Shown in pieces: positions 33,407 through 41,999 of a stretch of DNA of 43,988 bases; position 1 is the first letter of the stretch; every line of letters begins with the position of its first letter. The notes beneath the pieces were generated by a model that was not told the origin of the DNA, ran no database searches, and saw only the letters and a program-made list of their open reading frames with translations. The position numbers and the translations under genes are program-made. This DNA comes from Candidatus Syntropharchaeum sp. (GTDB taxonomy: Archaea > Halobacteriota > Syntropharchaeia > Syntropharchaeales > Syntropharchaeaceae): NCBI GenBank assembly GCA_026134025.1, contig JAOQII010000009.1:1-43988 (forward strand), read 5' to 3'.

Positions 33407-34660
33407 ATGAGGGCAATAGGACTTATATTGGTTGCATTGATGGTGATGACTGCACTTTCAGGATGTGTTCAGGAAGAAGGGGCAGTTCCTGCAGAGGAGA
33501 TACCGATCGGACTTCTCATCGATCTTTCGGGACCGCTTACAACCTACGGAGAGGATATTTTAAATAGTGTCACAATCGCATCTGAGGATATAAATGCATA
33601 CTTTGAGGCGAATGATAAGCCGTACCGTGTAAAACTCTATGCTGAGGATACGCGGGTTGATCCAAAGATCACACTCGATAAGGTCATGGCACTACATGGT
33701 AGAGGCGTTAACCTCATAATAGGTCCAATGGGAAGTGGCGAGGTGAAGCAGATCGCAGAGTATGTCACAGCAAACGGGATTATAATCATCTCACCGTCCT
33801 CAACCACAGCAGTTGAGAATCTCGGAATCACAGAGCCAGAGGAGAAGAAGTATATCTACAGGTTCGTTGCACTCGATACCTTCCAGACCAGGGCGATTGC
33901 AAAGGAGCTTGATGAGCTTGGAAAAAAGGCTGTCTGCATCGCTTATGTCGGAAACGCGTGGGGAGAAGGTCTGAAAGATTACAGCCTTCCTGAACTTGAA
34001 AAATACAATATCACGGTGAAGGATTCGATCGAGTATCCAGATCCTGCACCAGCAGATTTCACACCATACATAGCAACGCTTGAGACGGCTGTTGGTGAAC
34101 TATCAAAGACCTATCAAATCGATGAGATCGCAATTGTGGTATTCAGCTATGAAGAGGCGTTCACGATGCTATCGCAGGTGAGTGATGATTCAGTTCTCCT
34201 GGATGTGACCTGGATTGGGTGTGATGGTACCGCAAAGAGCGACAAGGTTGAGGAGATCTGTGAGAAGGTCGATGCGGTTGGATTCTACAGCACACTCTTT
34301 GAATCCCGGGGAGAGGCGTTCGATCACCTGAATGCGACCTATTATGAAAGGCATGGGAAGACTGCTTATCAGTACGGGCTCAATGCATACGACGGTGCCT
34401 GGGTGCTCGCCCTTTCGTATGCAGAACTTCGTGAGAGTGAGGAGGAATACTCAGCAGATGCAATGGCCGCACTCATCCCAGAGGTTACAGAGCGTTTCAG
34501 CAGTGGAGAGTACGAGCAGAAGACAGTGAGCGGTTATATCACGCTGGATGAGTATAACGACAGAGCCTCAGGCGATTATGCAATATTCAAGGTCGCAAAC
34601 TGCACATGGACCCAGGCAGGTATATGGAGGTATGAAACAAACGAGATCGTCTGGGAATGA
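33407..34660 (+). CDS. livK: Branched-chain amino acid ABC transporter substrate-binding lipoprotein LivK
   Basis: A 417-residue type I periplasmic-binding-fold protein. The signal peptide ends in a lipobox (ALSGC, about residues 16-20), so it is probably lipid-anchored. The two-lobed fold is visible with IPIGLLIDLSGPLTTYGED at the N-lobe, LIIGPMGSGEVKQIAEY, and IIIISPSSTTA, typical of Leu/Ile/Val-binding proteins. Its ligand could be branched-chain amino acids, amides or other small organics. It is the first gene of the plus-strand unit; its stop overlaps the start of livG by about 29 bases. Confidence 0.9.
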   Translation: MRAIGLILVALMVMTALSGCVQEEGAVPAEEIPIGLLIDLSGPLTTYGEDILNSVTIASEDINAYFEANDKPYRVKLYAEDTRVDPKITLDKVMALHGRGVNLIIGPMGSGEVKQIAEYVTANGIIIISPSSTTAVENLGITEPEEKKYIYRFVALDTFQTRAIAKELDELGKKAVCIAYVGNAWGEGLKDYSLPELEKYNITVKDSIEYPDPAPADFTPYIATLETAVGELSKTYQIDEIAIVVFSYEEAFTMLSQVSDDSVLLDVTWIGCDGTAKSDKVEEICEKVDAVGFYSTLFESRGEAFDHLNATYYERHGKTAYQYGLNAYDGAWVLALSYAELRESEEEYSADAMAALIPEVTERFSSGEYEQKTVSGYITLDEYNDRASGDYAIFKVANCTWTQAGIWRYETNEIVWE

Positions 34661-35405
34661 AGACCTGCTACTTACGGTTGAAGGTATATCCAAGCACTTT
34701 GAAGGGGTCAAAGCCCTTGATGGTGTGAATATATCACTTCGAGAAGGAGAGATCGTCCTTATAATAGGTCCAAATGGTAGCGGGAAATCGACGCTGATAG
34801 AAACGATAACAGGGTTCTGCAGGGAAGATTCTGGGAGAGTGATCTTCAGAGGTGAGGATATCACCGGGCTGCCCCCTCATCTTATCTATGAACGTGGTAT
34901 TGCAAGGACATTTCAGATCCCAAGACCACTCAAACGACTTACGCTTCTTGAAAACCTGATGATCGCTGAAAAGAGTCCTGGTGATGGAATCTGGGGGAGT
35001 TTCAGGCGAAATTGGTTTGTGAAAGAAGAGGAAGTTACAGCGAGGGCGTTTGAGATCCTTGATTTTCTCGGGTTAGAGAATCTATGGGATCACCCTGTCT
35101 CAGACCTCAGTGGCGGGCAGCTGAAGCTTCTTGAGATTGGAAGGGCACTGATGCGGGATACAAAGCTTATCATAATGGATGAACCTATCGCGGGGGTCGC
35201 ACCTCAACTTGCAGAAAAAGTACTCGAGAGGCTTGAAAAGCTAAAAAACCTTGGTATCGCGCTTCTTTTAATTGAGCACAGGCTTGATCTTGTCCTTCCC
35301 TTTGTAGATAACATTTATGTAATCGCTGATGGAAAAGTAATTGCCAGTGGGCGTGAGGAAGTTCTAAAACATCCAGACGTCATAGAGGTGTATCTTGGTG
35401 CTTGA
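34632..35405 (+). CDS. livG: Branched-chain amino acid ABC transporter ATPase LivG
   Basis: An ABC ATPase of about 257 residues: Walker A GPNGSGKST, then the LivG-specific insertion between Q loop and signature (GIARTFQIPRPLKRLTLLENL, followed by a long helical stretch), LSGGQLKLLEIGRAL, and Walker B LIIMDEP followed by IAGVAP. ATG at 34632 (MKQTRSS) is chosen because the longer open frame lies wholly inside livK. It pairs with LivF to drive LivHM and is translated from the same message as livK and livF. Confidence 0.92.
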   Translation: MKQTRSSGNEDLLLTVEGISKHFEGVKALDGVNISLREGEIVLIIGPNGSGKSTLIETITGFCREDSGRVIFRGEDITGLPPHLIYERGIARTFQIPRPLKRLTLLENLMIAEKSPGDGIWGSFRRNWFVKEEEVTARAFEILDFLGLENLWDHPVSDLSGGQLKLLEIGRALMRDTKLIIMDEPIAGVAPQLAEKVLERLEKLKNLGIALLLIEHRLDLVLPFVDNIYVIADGKVIASGREEVLKHPDVIEVYLGA

Positions 35406-36114
35406 AGCGCGGTTACTAAACGGAGGATACGGCGAGCTTCAGGTTATATTCGATATCAATGCGGTAATTAAAAAGAAGCGGATTACAGCGATAATCGGAC
35501 CAAACGGGAGTGGCAAGAGTACATTTTTAAAGACACTCTCAGGTCTCGCAACGATCTATTCAGGGGAAATTATCTACGAAGATCAGGATATAACGCGAAT
35601 TTCACCCCACAGGCGGGCAAAACTCGGGATCGCATACCTTCCCCAGACAGATAACGTCTTCTCAAATCTCACCGTGAGAGAGAACCTGCAAATAGCAGGC
35701 TATCTCGTTGATAAGCATGAGATGAGAGAACGAATAGCGATTGTGCTTGATCTATTCCCTGAACTTGAGCATTTCATGAATCGGAAGGCAGGGGGCTTGA
35801 GCGGTGGTGAAAGGCAGTTTCTTGCGATAGGATCAGCCCTTATAAAACGATCCAGGATTCTTATGCTCGATGAGCCGACAGCCCACCTCTCTCCAAAGCT
35901 CTCAGGTACTATATTTGAACGGATCGTTGAACTGAGGGATAAGCTTGACCTGACGATCGTCCTGGTTGAGCAGAATGTGAAAAGAGCGCTTGAAATAGCT
36001 GATCATACATACATCCTCCAGAGTGGTCAGGTTGCGTTTGAGGGGGGGAGCAGAGGGTTGCTTGAGAGGGGAGGGATAGAGAAGTATTTTATTTCACCAG
36101 CACCCCGCTTATAA
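35398..36114 (+). CDS. livF: Branched-chain amino acid ABC transporter ATPase LivF
   Basis: A compact ABC ATPase of about 238 residues: Walker A GPNGSGKST, YLPQTDNVFSNLTVRENL (LivF-type Q loop region), LSGGERQFLAIGSAL and LMLDEPTAHLSP. It opens VLEARLLNGGYGELQVIFDI, as LivF proteins do. GTG at 35398 overlaps the livG stop; a TTG lies 3 bases earlier. It completes the five-part transporter. It ends about 30 bases ahead of the separate arlH promoter. Confidence 0.92.
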   Translation: MLEARLLNGGYGELQVIFDINAVIKKKRITAIIGPNGSGKSTFLKTLSGLATIYSGEIIYEDQDITRISPHRRAKLGIAYLPQTDNVFSNLTVRENLQIAGYLVDKHEMRERIAIVLDLFPELEHFMNRKAGGLSGGERQFLAIGSALIKRSRILMLDEPTAHLSPKLSGTIFERIVELRDKLDLTIVLVEQNVKRALEIADHTYILQSGQVAFEGGSRGLLERGGIEKYFISPAPRL

Positions 36115-36142
36115 ATGAAGGATGAGAGGGCAATCCAACAAT

Positions 36143-36152
36143 CTTATATATG
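36143..36152 (+). promoter_or_regulatory. TATA promoter of arlH
   Basis: CTTATATATG, preceded by a purine-rich BRE-like stretch, lies about 40 bases before the arlH ATG at 36186. The predicted start is near 36173, with GGGGAGATGA as ribosome site. The identical decamer occurs at 39759 upstream of the zinc-ribbon gene. Confidence 0.5.
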
Positions 36153-36185
36153 CACCCAAAGCATATTATATATTTGGGGAGATGA

Positions 36186-36881
36186 ATGAGCAGGACTTTT
36201 CGGTTCGAGCTTGAACGTGACGAACTCAATCAGCGGTTGGGCGAAGGATTTCCAGAGGGATCTATCGTCCTGATTGAAGGGGAAAATGGGGCTGGAAAGA
36301 GCACGATCGCGGAAAGGCTTGCCTACGGATTTTTATCAAATGGGCATTCCACGACGTTCATATCCACCCAGCTTACAACAAAGAGTTTCATAAATCAGAT
36401 GTACTCACTCGACTATCCGATTGGTTTGAACCTCCTGAAAGACGAATTACTCTTCATCGCTGTTACACCACTCATAAAGAGTGCAAAGTCAAGATCCGAT
36501 TTCATAGAACGGCTGATAAACGCAGAAAAACTCTATGATAAAGATGTGATCATAATCGATAAGATCTCAGAGCTTGTTAAGTACAGTATCAACCCTGAGA
36601 AGAGCATCGAGCTTGTATCTTTCTTCAAGAAGATCACAGGTATGGGGAAGATCGTTATAATCACGATTGACCCGGTAGACCTTGATTCAGATATTGTCTC
36701 ACTCCTGAGGTCTTCTGCTGATATATATATGACCCTCAAGAGCCGGGTCGTAGCAGGTGAGGTCAAACGATCGATAAATGTAAACAAATTCACCGGGGCC
36801 AAAGGCTTTGTGGGGAGTGTTATCGGTTTCAGGATCGAGCCTGGTGCAGGGCTTGTCATCGAGATTGCATCTGTCGCATAA
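36186..36881 (+). CDS. arlH: ArlH/FlaH-like KaiC-family ATPase, orphan
   Basis: A 231-residue RecA/KaiC-fold protein matching the archaellum motor-regulator ArlH (FlaH). It has LNQRLGEGFPEGSIVLIEGE, Walker A GENGAGKST at 32-40, ISTQLTTKSFINQMYSLDY (a hallmark phrase of ArlH) and a Walker B IIIDKISE. ArlH normally binds ATP and the ArlI/ArlJ motor. Here no arlI, arlJ, arlX or archaellin genes are adjacent. Downstream are only about 100 bases of non-coding sequence and the inverted transposon copy. It may be a relic of an archaellum operon or a repurposed regulator. It has its own promoter. Confidence 0.85.
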   Translation: MSRTFRFELERDELNQRLGEGFPEGSIVLIEGENGAGKSTIAERLAYGFLSNGHSTTFISTQLTTKSFINQMYSLDYPIGLNLLKDELLFIAVTPLIKSAKSRSDFIERLINAEKLYDKDVIIIDKISELVKYSINPEKSIELVSFFKKITGMGKIVIITIDPVDLDSDIVSLLRSSADIYMTLKSRVVAGEVKRSINVNKFTGAKGFVGSVIGFRIEPGAGLVIEIASVA

Positions 36882-36980
36882 AGATCGGCATTACCGCCTA
36901 TAGGACTGGCTGGAGCGCTGCTGGTTCTGGGTGCATATAGAGCATTTTGATTTACCCCCCCCATATACATCACTTAAAAC
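36882..36980 (+). other. Short spacer with C8 tract between arlH and copy B
   Basis: No gene. The same frame as arlH, after its stop, reads a short hydrophobic stretch (PPIGLAGALLVLGAY) ending at a stop near 36950. A run of eight C residues (36955-36962) follows. It may be a remnant of the next archaellum gene, but that is weak. Confidence 0.25.
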
Positions 36981-37258
36981 CCTAACTCCGCACCACTTTA
37001 GGGAATAGATCATCTGGTATGTATTTACCCACCCATCCTCAACTTCGTCCTCAACATCTGAAAGCTGTTGAGCCCTTGCTGCGCCCACGTTATCAATACG
37101 GTCATAATCCTTTCGTGGATAGTTGTTCCTTTCTCATTACGCAGTCTTCCGATGATCTTCCGCTGTTGCCGTCACGTTTCAGGCCTGGAGGGGTGTGTGC
37201 ATTTTCGTGGATGGCGAGTCGCTTCAGTAGGATGATTGGGGGAGATAAATAGATACGA
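36981..37258 (-). mobile_element. Internally deleted IS66-like element, copy B (MITE-like, inverted)
   Basis: Reverse-complement partner of the unit at 29726-30003: 278 bases, same ends, same internal junction, about 95% identity by hand count. It encodes the same N-terminal/C-terminal transposase fusion (HENAHTPPGLKRDGNS then RKIIGRLRNEKG) with the last stop preserved. Beyond both ends the flanking sequence is unrelated to copy A. The 95 bases between it and the tyrS stop hold a perfect CAAAGATCTTTG palindrome (37331-37342) and nothing coding. Confidence 0.8.
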
Positions 37259-37353
37259 TTTTTTCAGTGGTTTGTCAGGGTTGAGGGGGTGGGGTTTTTC
37301 AAAATTCTCTATTGTGTAACTCGATGAGATCAAAGATCTTTGAAAGCTTGCTT

Positions 37354-38316
37354 TTACCGCAGCTTCAATCTTACAGGCTCAATGATCCTGTTGAGATAAT
37401 CTGATGCTGCGTTCTTTAAATCCATCGGATGAAGTTTGCCTTCTTTAAATTCCTCTGATAGTAAATCGATCTTCTCAAAGTATAGATCTCCACCATATTT
37501 CTCGGGTCTTTGAATAGTGACATCATCAAAACGTGGGAATATGTGATATCGGAAGATCTCAAGGATCGGGTTATTCTCAACGTCCTTTGCAGGGCAGAAC
37601 GCCCCATTGATCTTCTTCTTTATGGCATTTGCATCATCGTCGACCGAAATATAATTACCCTGGGATGAGGACATCTTTTCGCCGTCGAGTCCGAGCAGGA
37701 TCGGGGTATGGAGACATACTGGAGCTTTATATCCAAGGCGGGGTAAATTCTCCCGTGCAAGCATGTGAATCTTTCGCTGATCAATCCCACCGACTGCAAG
37801 ATCGACATTCAGTCTCGCGATATCCATCGCCTGCATGAGCGGATAGATCATCTGTGAGACCTTCGGGTTCTCCATGCTTCGTGAGACCTCATCCATCGAC
37901 CGCTTTGCACGGTTCAAGGTCGTATCCCTTGCAAGCTTCAGGATGTTGAGCATATAATCTTCCTCGAGCTGGAAGCTTGAACCGTTCACAAACTCGGTTT
38001 TATCTGGATCAAGCCCCAGAGCGATAAAAGCCTCCTTATTCATCTGGGCGATCTTTTGAACCTCCTCGAGCGATCCTTTTTCATTCAAATAGCCATGAAG
38101 GTCTGCCAGAAGGACAACTATCTTAAATCCAGCTCTTTGAAGGTCGAGTAGCTTGTTTACGGTAAGCATGTGTCCCATGTGAATCTTTCCACTCGGCTCA
38201 TATCCTGTGTAGGCTCTTGGTGTACCTCCACCTTCGATAAGGGCTTTAAGCTCATCTTCTCTAACAACTTCCTGGGTGTTTCTCAAGATCAAACGCATTG
38301 CCTCGTCCTTATCCAT
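37354..38316 (-). CDS. tyrS: Tyrosyl-tRNA synthetase, archaeal type
   Basis: Charges tRNA-Tyr. The 320-residue class I synthetase has the HIGH equivalent KIHMGHM at about residues 44-50, tyrosine-pocket residues in TGYEPSG and QAMDIARLNVDLAVGG, and the KMSKS equivalent KMSSS. It lacks the C-terminal S4 domain of bacterial enzymes, as expected of archaeal TyrRS. It overlaps the acyl-CoA synthetase gene upstream by 8 bases and is its downstream operon partner. Confidence 0.95.
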   Translation of the reverse strand: MDKDEAMRLILRNTQEVVREDELKALIEGGGTPRAYTGYEPSGKIHMGHMLTVNKLLDLQRAGFKIVVLLADLHGYLNEKGSLEEVQKIAQMNKEAFIALGLDPDKTEFVNGSSFQLEEDYMLNILKLARDTTLNRAKRSMDEVSRSMENPKVSQMIYPLMQAMDIARLNVDLAVGGIDQRKIHMLARENLPRLGYKAPVCLHTPILLGLDGEKMSSSQGNYISVDDDANAIKKKINGAFCPAKDVENNPILEIFRYHIFPRFDDVTIQRPEKYGGDLYFEKIDLLSEEFKEGKLHPMDLKNAASDYLNRIIEPVRLKLR

Positions 38317-39730
38317 GTACTGGAATCCCTCCGCGTTCTTTATAGTAGAGCAGAGATTTTAGTGCCTTAACAGCTCTTTCAAAGCTTGGAAATACGGGAA
38401 CACCACTCTCAAGAAGTTTTCGCCCAAGTTCCCTTCGCTCGTTCTCGTAGTTGGAAGGTGTAAGTATCACAAAAAATGGTTTTCTCGATCCACCTTTAAG
38501 TTCAACGAGCATCCTGTATAATGATTCGATCGTTATCTCGTTTCTGGTCATGAGATAGAGCATGTAATGAGTTGAAATCTCAACAAGGACTGAATCGATC
38601 TTATCATCCTCTTTCGCCAATCTTATCGTCTCCTTCACGGTCTCAAGGTTTTTCCAGCTTTCAGCACCATCTATCGGATTCTTGATATTTGTTCCAATGG
38701 CAGGCATGAGCTTTGAGAGATTCTTTTTTGTCTGATCCCCAAATGGCGGTATCTCGAAGCCGTACGTCGACGCGGTATCGGTCATAACAACCGCGTGCCC
38801 ACCACTTATCGAGATAACAGCAACCCTTCTGCCCTTCGGAAGCGGAGATTTCAAGAACGCGATCGTTGTATCAATCAACTCCTCCATATTGTAAACCCGA
38901 ATCGCACCAGCCTGTTTAAGTGCAATATCCCAGATACGCGTATCTCCAGCCAATGCCCCTGTATGTGATGCAACAGCAGAGATACCAGCACCGGTAATCC
39001 CACCCTTCCAGATTATAACAGGTTTGATCTGGGTTGCTTCTTTCAGGACTTTTAAGAAACGCCTTCCATCCCTGACACCCTCGATGTATGCTGCAAGTAT
39101 CTTTGTTGACGTATCGCGCATGAGATATTCGATAAGATCGGTGCTATCGATCATCGCACCGTTGCCATAGCTTATGACCTTATCAAACCGTATACCGTAC
39201 ATATTCCCGAGTATCGCAAAGTCGAGTGCATGACCACCGCTCTGTGAGATAAAAGAGACCTCCCCAGCATCCATTGATAAATCAAACCTGAAACTCATGC
39301 CTTTTGCAGGATGATAGATACCCATGCAGTTTGGACCGATTATCTTAATTCCTGCATCATGGGCAGCCTTAACAAGCTCTTCTTCTGCTTTCAACCCCTC
39401 GCTTGTCCCAAGTTCGCCGAACCCAGAGGTAAATACCGTTGCATATCTGACGCCTTTTTTGCCACAATTTTCAAGAACCGCAAAAATTCGCTCTTTTGGT
39501 ACCTCGATAATCGCATAATCGATTCTTTCCGGTATATCAAGGAGACTTTTGTAGAACTTTACACCTTTTATAACTTCCTGTTTCCCCTCTACATTCTGAT
39601 TGACGGCGTAGATTCTTCCCTTAAAGTTTTCATGACATCTTAAAAAATAATAATCGCGGCTCTTTGATGCCCCAATTACAGCAAGTGATTCCGGGTCAAA
39701 TATACCTTCGATGCCCTCTCCCATCATCAA
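38309..39730 (-). CDS. acdA: ADP-forming acyl-CoA synthetase (acetate-CoA ligase) alpha subunit
   Basis: The CoA-ligase subunit of the archaeal NDP-forming acyl-CoA synthetase, which makes ATP from acetyl- or other acyl-CoA. The 473-residue protein has an N-terminal CoA-binding domain (AVIGASKSRDYY at 17-28) and two flavodoxin-like CoA-ligase domains. The phosphorylated histidine is H256 in VASHTGALAGD. The ATP-grasp beta subunit (acdB) is neither fused nor adjacent in this window, so it must be encoded elsewhere. Acyl specificity is not readable. Starts with several adjacent ATGs; 39730 is the first. Confidence 0.88.
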   Translation of the reverse strand: MMMGEGIEGIFDPESLAVIGASKSRDYYFLRCHENFKGRIYAVNQNVEGKQEVIKGVKFYKSLLDIPERIDYAIIEVPKERIFAVLENCGKKGVRYATVFTSGFGELGTSEGLKAEEELVKAAHDAGIKIIGPNCMGIYHPAKGMSFRFDLSMDAGEVSFISQSGGHALDFAILGNMYGIRFDKVISYGNGAMIDSTDLIEYLMRDTSTKILAAYIEGVRDGRRFLKVLKEATQIKPVIIWKGGITGAGISAVASHTGALAGDTRIWDIALKQAGAIRVYNMEELIDTTIAFLKSPLPKGRRVAVISISGGHAVVMTDTASTYGFEIPPFGDQTKKNLSKLMPAIGTNIKNPIDGAESWKNLETVKETIRLAKEDDKIDSVLVEISTHYMLYLMTRNEITIESLYRMLVELKGGSRKPFFVILTPSNYENERRELGRKLLESGVPVFPSFERAVKALKSLLYYKERGGIPVHG

Positions 39731-39758
39731 ACCTCTTAAAGCTTTTTTACCGCCCTAT

Positions 39759-39768
39759 CTTATATATG
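39759..39768 (+). promoter_or_regulatory. TATA promoter of the zinc-ribbon/topA unit
   Basis: CTTATATATG, about 37 bases before the ATG at 39797, predicts a start near 39787. Identical to the arlH box. It lies in the 66-base divergent region opposite acdA. Confidence 0.5.
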
Positions 39769-39796
39769 ATTGCACCCCAAAAGGTTTTTCGTGGAG

Positions 39797-39928
39797 ATGG
39801 TATGCCCTTCCTGTGGCTCGAAGTTGATCGAAGTTATTGAAGATCCGGAGGTAAAGCTCTGTTTCAAGTCGGTGAAACTTGAGGGCAGATTCTACATCTG
39901 CAGAAACTGTGGGAAAAAGGTGGATTAA
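39797..39928 (+). CDS. Small zinc-ribbon protein, 43 residues
   Basis: A short open frame with two CxxC knuckles: MVCPSCGSKL at the start and YICRNCGKKVD at the end, spaced as in a rubredoxin-like zinc ribbon. It has a TATA box and GGAG-type ribosome site in front and ends 22 bases before topA. The knuckle pairs and promoter make it likely to be real despite its size. Similar tiny ribbons in archaea are unassigned nucleic-acid or protein-binding factors. Its position suggests co-transcription with topA, which itself ends in zinc ribbons. Confidence 0.7.
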   Translation: MVCPSCGSKLIEVIEDPEVKLCFKSVKLEGRFYICRNCGKKVD

Positions 39929-39950
39929 CGGTAAATGAGAGGTAGCGTGG

Positions 39951-41999
39951 ATGCGATATATCATAACAGAGAAACATAATACCGCCAAGCGAATATCAGA
40001 GATCTTATCTCGAGGGAAAGCGAAACAGAAACGAATAGGAGGGGTAAACGTCTTCGTTCTCGACGATGATTGTACCGTCATCGGACTCAGCGGACACATC
40101 ATAGGCGTGGATTTCCCATCAGCGTACAACAGGTGGGAAGATGTCGACTCCGCTTCGCTTATCGATGCTGAGATCATAACGAAACCTGTGAACGAGAAGA
40201 TCGTCTCGCTCCTGAAGCAGATTGCACCTGATGCGGATGAAGTCACCATCGCAACAGATTATGATAGAGAAGGGGAGCTTATTGGTCTTGAGGCTCTTAG
40301 AATAATAAAAGAGGTGCGAGAGTCTGTTGATGTGAATCGAGTACACTACAGTGCGATTACAAAGAAAGAGATCGAGGATGCATTCTCGAATCTCGTGAAA
40401 CTCGATTATAATGTTGCTCACTCGGCAGAGGCCCGACAAATTATAGATCTGATATGGGGGGCATCGCTCACGCGGTTCATCTCGCTTGCATCAACATCAC
40501 TCGGATCAAACTTTCTGTCTGCTGGAAGGGTACAGTCACCGACACTTGCGCTGCTTGTCGATCGTGAGCGTGAGATCGAGGCTTTCATACCGACACCATA
40601 CTGGGAGATACACGCCAGGTTCGATGGTTTCGATGCAAAACATTCAAAAAATAGATTTCTGGATCACGATGAAGTCGATAACATCTTGAATAAGCTTGAA
40701 AGTGCCAAAAAAGGTACGGTCACCTCCAAAGAGGAGAAGAAGAAGATCGATCACCCGCCGATACCGTTCAATACAACTGAATTTCTACGTGCTGCAAGTT
40801 CAATCGGTTTTTCAGCCGCAAATGCAATGAGAATTGCAGAAACGCTCTATGTAAACGGATTTATCTCATATCCAAGAACCGATAATACGGTATACCCAAA
40901 ATCAATTGATTTAAAGGAAATTGTATCCCTGTTTAAGAAGGGTGTCTTCAAAGAAGAAGCTGCAGCGATCCTATCAAAGAAAGAGCTCAAAGCCACGCGG
41001 GGAAAGCGTGAGACGACCGATCACCCGCCGATCTATCCTGTTTCTTATGCCGCCAGGTCAAAGTTTAAAGCAGATGAGTGGAAGGTCTACGAGCTTGTTG
41101 TGAGGCGATTCTTTGCAACGCTCGCAGATCCTGCCGAGTGGCGTACAATGGCGGTAAAGATCGATATAAATGGTGAGATATTCAAGGTAAATGGTGCGAG
41201 AGTTGTGAATGCAGGTTGGAGGGCTTTCTATCCGTATTCAAAGACCGAAGAACGTCTCCTGCCAGAACTCGAGAAAGGAGATGTGCTCAATCTGCTTGAG
41301 ATCTTCGTTCTCGATAAAGAGACAAAACCACCATCAAGATATGGCCAGGGTCGCCTGATAAAAAAGATGGAAGATCTCGGGCTTGGGACAAAGAGTACCA
41401 GGCATGAAACAATCTCAAAATTATATTCAAGAGCTTATGTTGTCGGAAGCCCTATGAAACCGACCAGAAAAGCCCAGGGTGTGATCGATGCACTCGAGAA
41501 GTACGCTTCGATGATAACAGATCCTGATATGACCCGCATACTTGAAAAAGATATGGATAAGATCGCAGATGGTAAGATCGGAATGGATGATGTGATCGAT
41601 GAATCAAGAAAGATCCTGAAAGAGATATTTAGGGATTTGAAGGCGAATGAAGAGGCGATCGCAAAAACGATCAGAGAAGGTATGCGAGCAGATATGGTCG
41701 TTGGATCATGCCCTGATTGTGGAAAAGAACTTATAATACGCAGATCGAGGCGTGGATCGCGTTTCATCGGATGTACGGCTTATCCAGATTGTACTTACTC
41801 ACTACCACTCCCAAAGAGTGGAAAGATCGTTGTAACAGATGACGCCTGTAAGGAGCACGGCGGGTTGTTCAAGCTAAGGATAATAAACAAGGGAAAGCGA
41901 CCATGGGATCTCGGATGTCCGCTCTGCAACTTCCTCGCATGGCAGGAATCGAAAAATAATAAATCCGATGAAGCAAAGGTGGATGAAGGGGGTAGTTGA
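39951..41999 (+). CDS. topA: DNA topoisomerase I (type IA)
   Basis: Relaxes negative supercoils and decatenates by single-strand passage. The 682-residue enzyme has a TOPRIM domain (IITEKHNTAKR at the start, acidic DYDREGE near 104-110). The catalytic tyrosine is Y307 in FISYPRTDNT, and the type IA SAGRVQSPTL motif precedes it. At the C-terminus are one clear CxxC zinc ribbon (SCPDCGKEL...CTAYPDC) and a second partial one (CPLCNF). It overlaps nmd3. No reverse gyrase helicase domain is present, so the gene alone does not mark a hyperthermophile. Confidence 0.95.
   Translation: MRYIITEKHNTAKRISEILSRGKAKQKRIGGVNVFVLDDDCTVIGLSGHIIGVDFPSAYNRWEDVDSASLIDAEIITKPVNEKIVSLLKQIAPDADEVTIATDYDREGELIGLEALRIIKEVRESVDVNRVHYSAITKKEIEDAFSNLVKLDYNVAHSAEARQIIDLIWGASLTRFISLASTSLGSNFLSAGRVQSPTLALLVDREREIEAFIPTPYWEIHARFDGFDAKHSKNRFLDHDEVDNILNKLESAKKGTVTSKEEKKKIDHPPIPFNTTEFLRAASSIGFSAANAMRIAETLYVNGFISYPRTDNTVYPKSIDLKEIVSLFKKGVFKEEAAAILSKKELKATRGKRETTDHPPIYPVSYAARSKFKADEWKVYELVVRRFFATLADPAEWRTMAVKIDINGEIFKVNGARVVNAGWRAFYPYSKTEERLLPELEKGDVLNLLEIFVLDKETKPPSRYGQGRLIKKMEDLGLGTKSTRHETISKLYSRAYVVGSPMKPTRKAQGVIDALEKYASMITDPDMTRILEKDMDKIADGKIGMDDVIDESRKILKEIFRDLKANEEAIAKTIREGMRADMVVGSCPDCGKELIIRRSRRGSRFIGCTAYPDCTYSLPLPKSGKIVVTDDACKEHGGLFKLRIINKGKRPWDLGCPLCNFLAWQESKNNKSDEAKVDEGGS

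Noticed and set aside
37331-37342. Perfect palindrome CAAAGATCTTTG downstream of tyrS as a terminator or operator
   Set aside because: Too short for a stable hairpin and not followed by a T run on the minus strand; no protein partner suggested.
39755-40249. 164-codon minus-strand frame opposite topA
   Set aside because: Antisense of the TOPRIM region, without ribosome site or family resemblance; topA on the plus strand is unambiguous.
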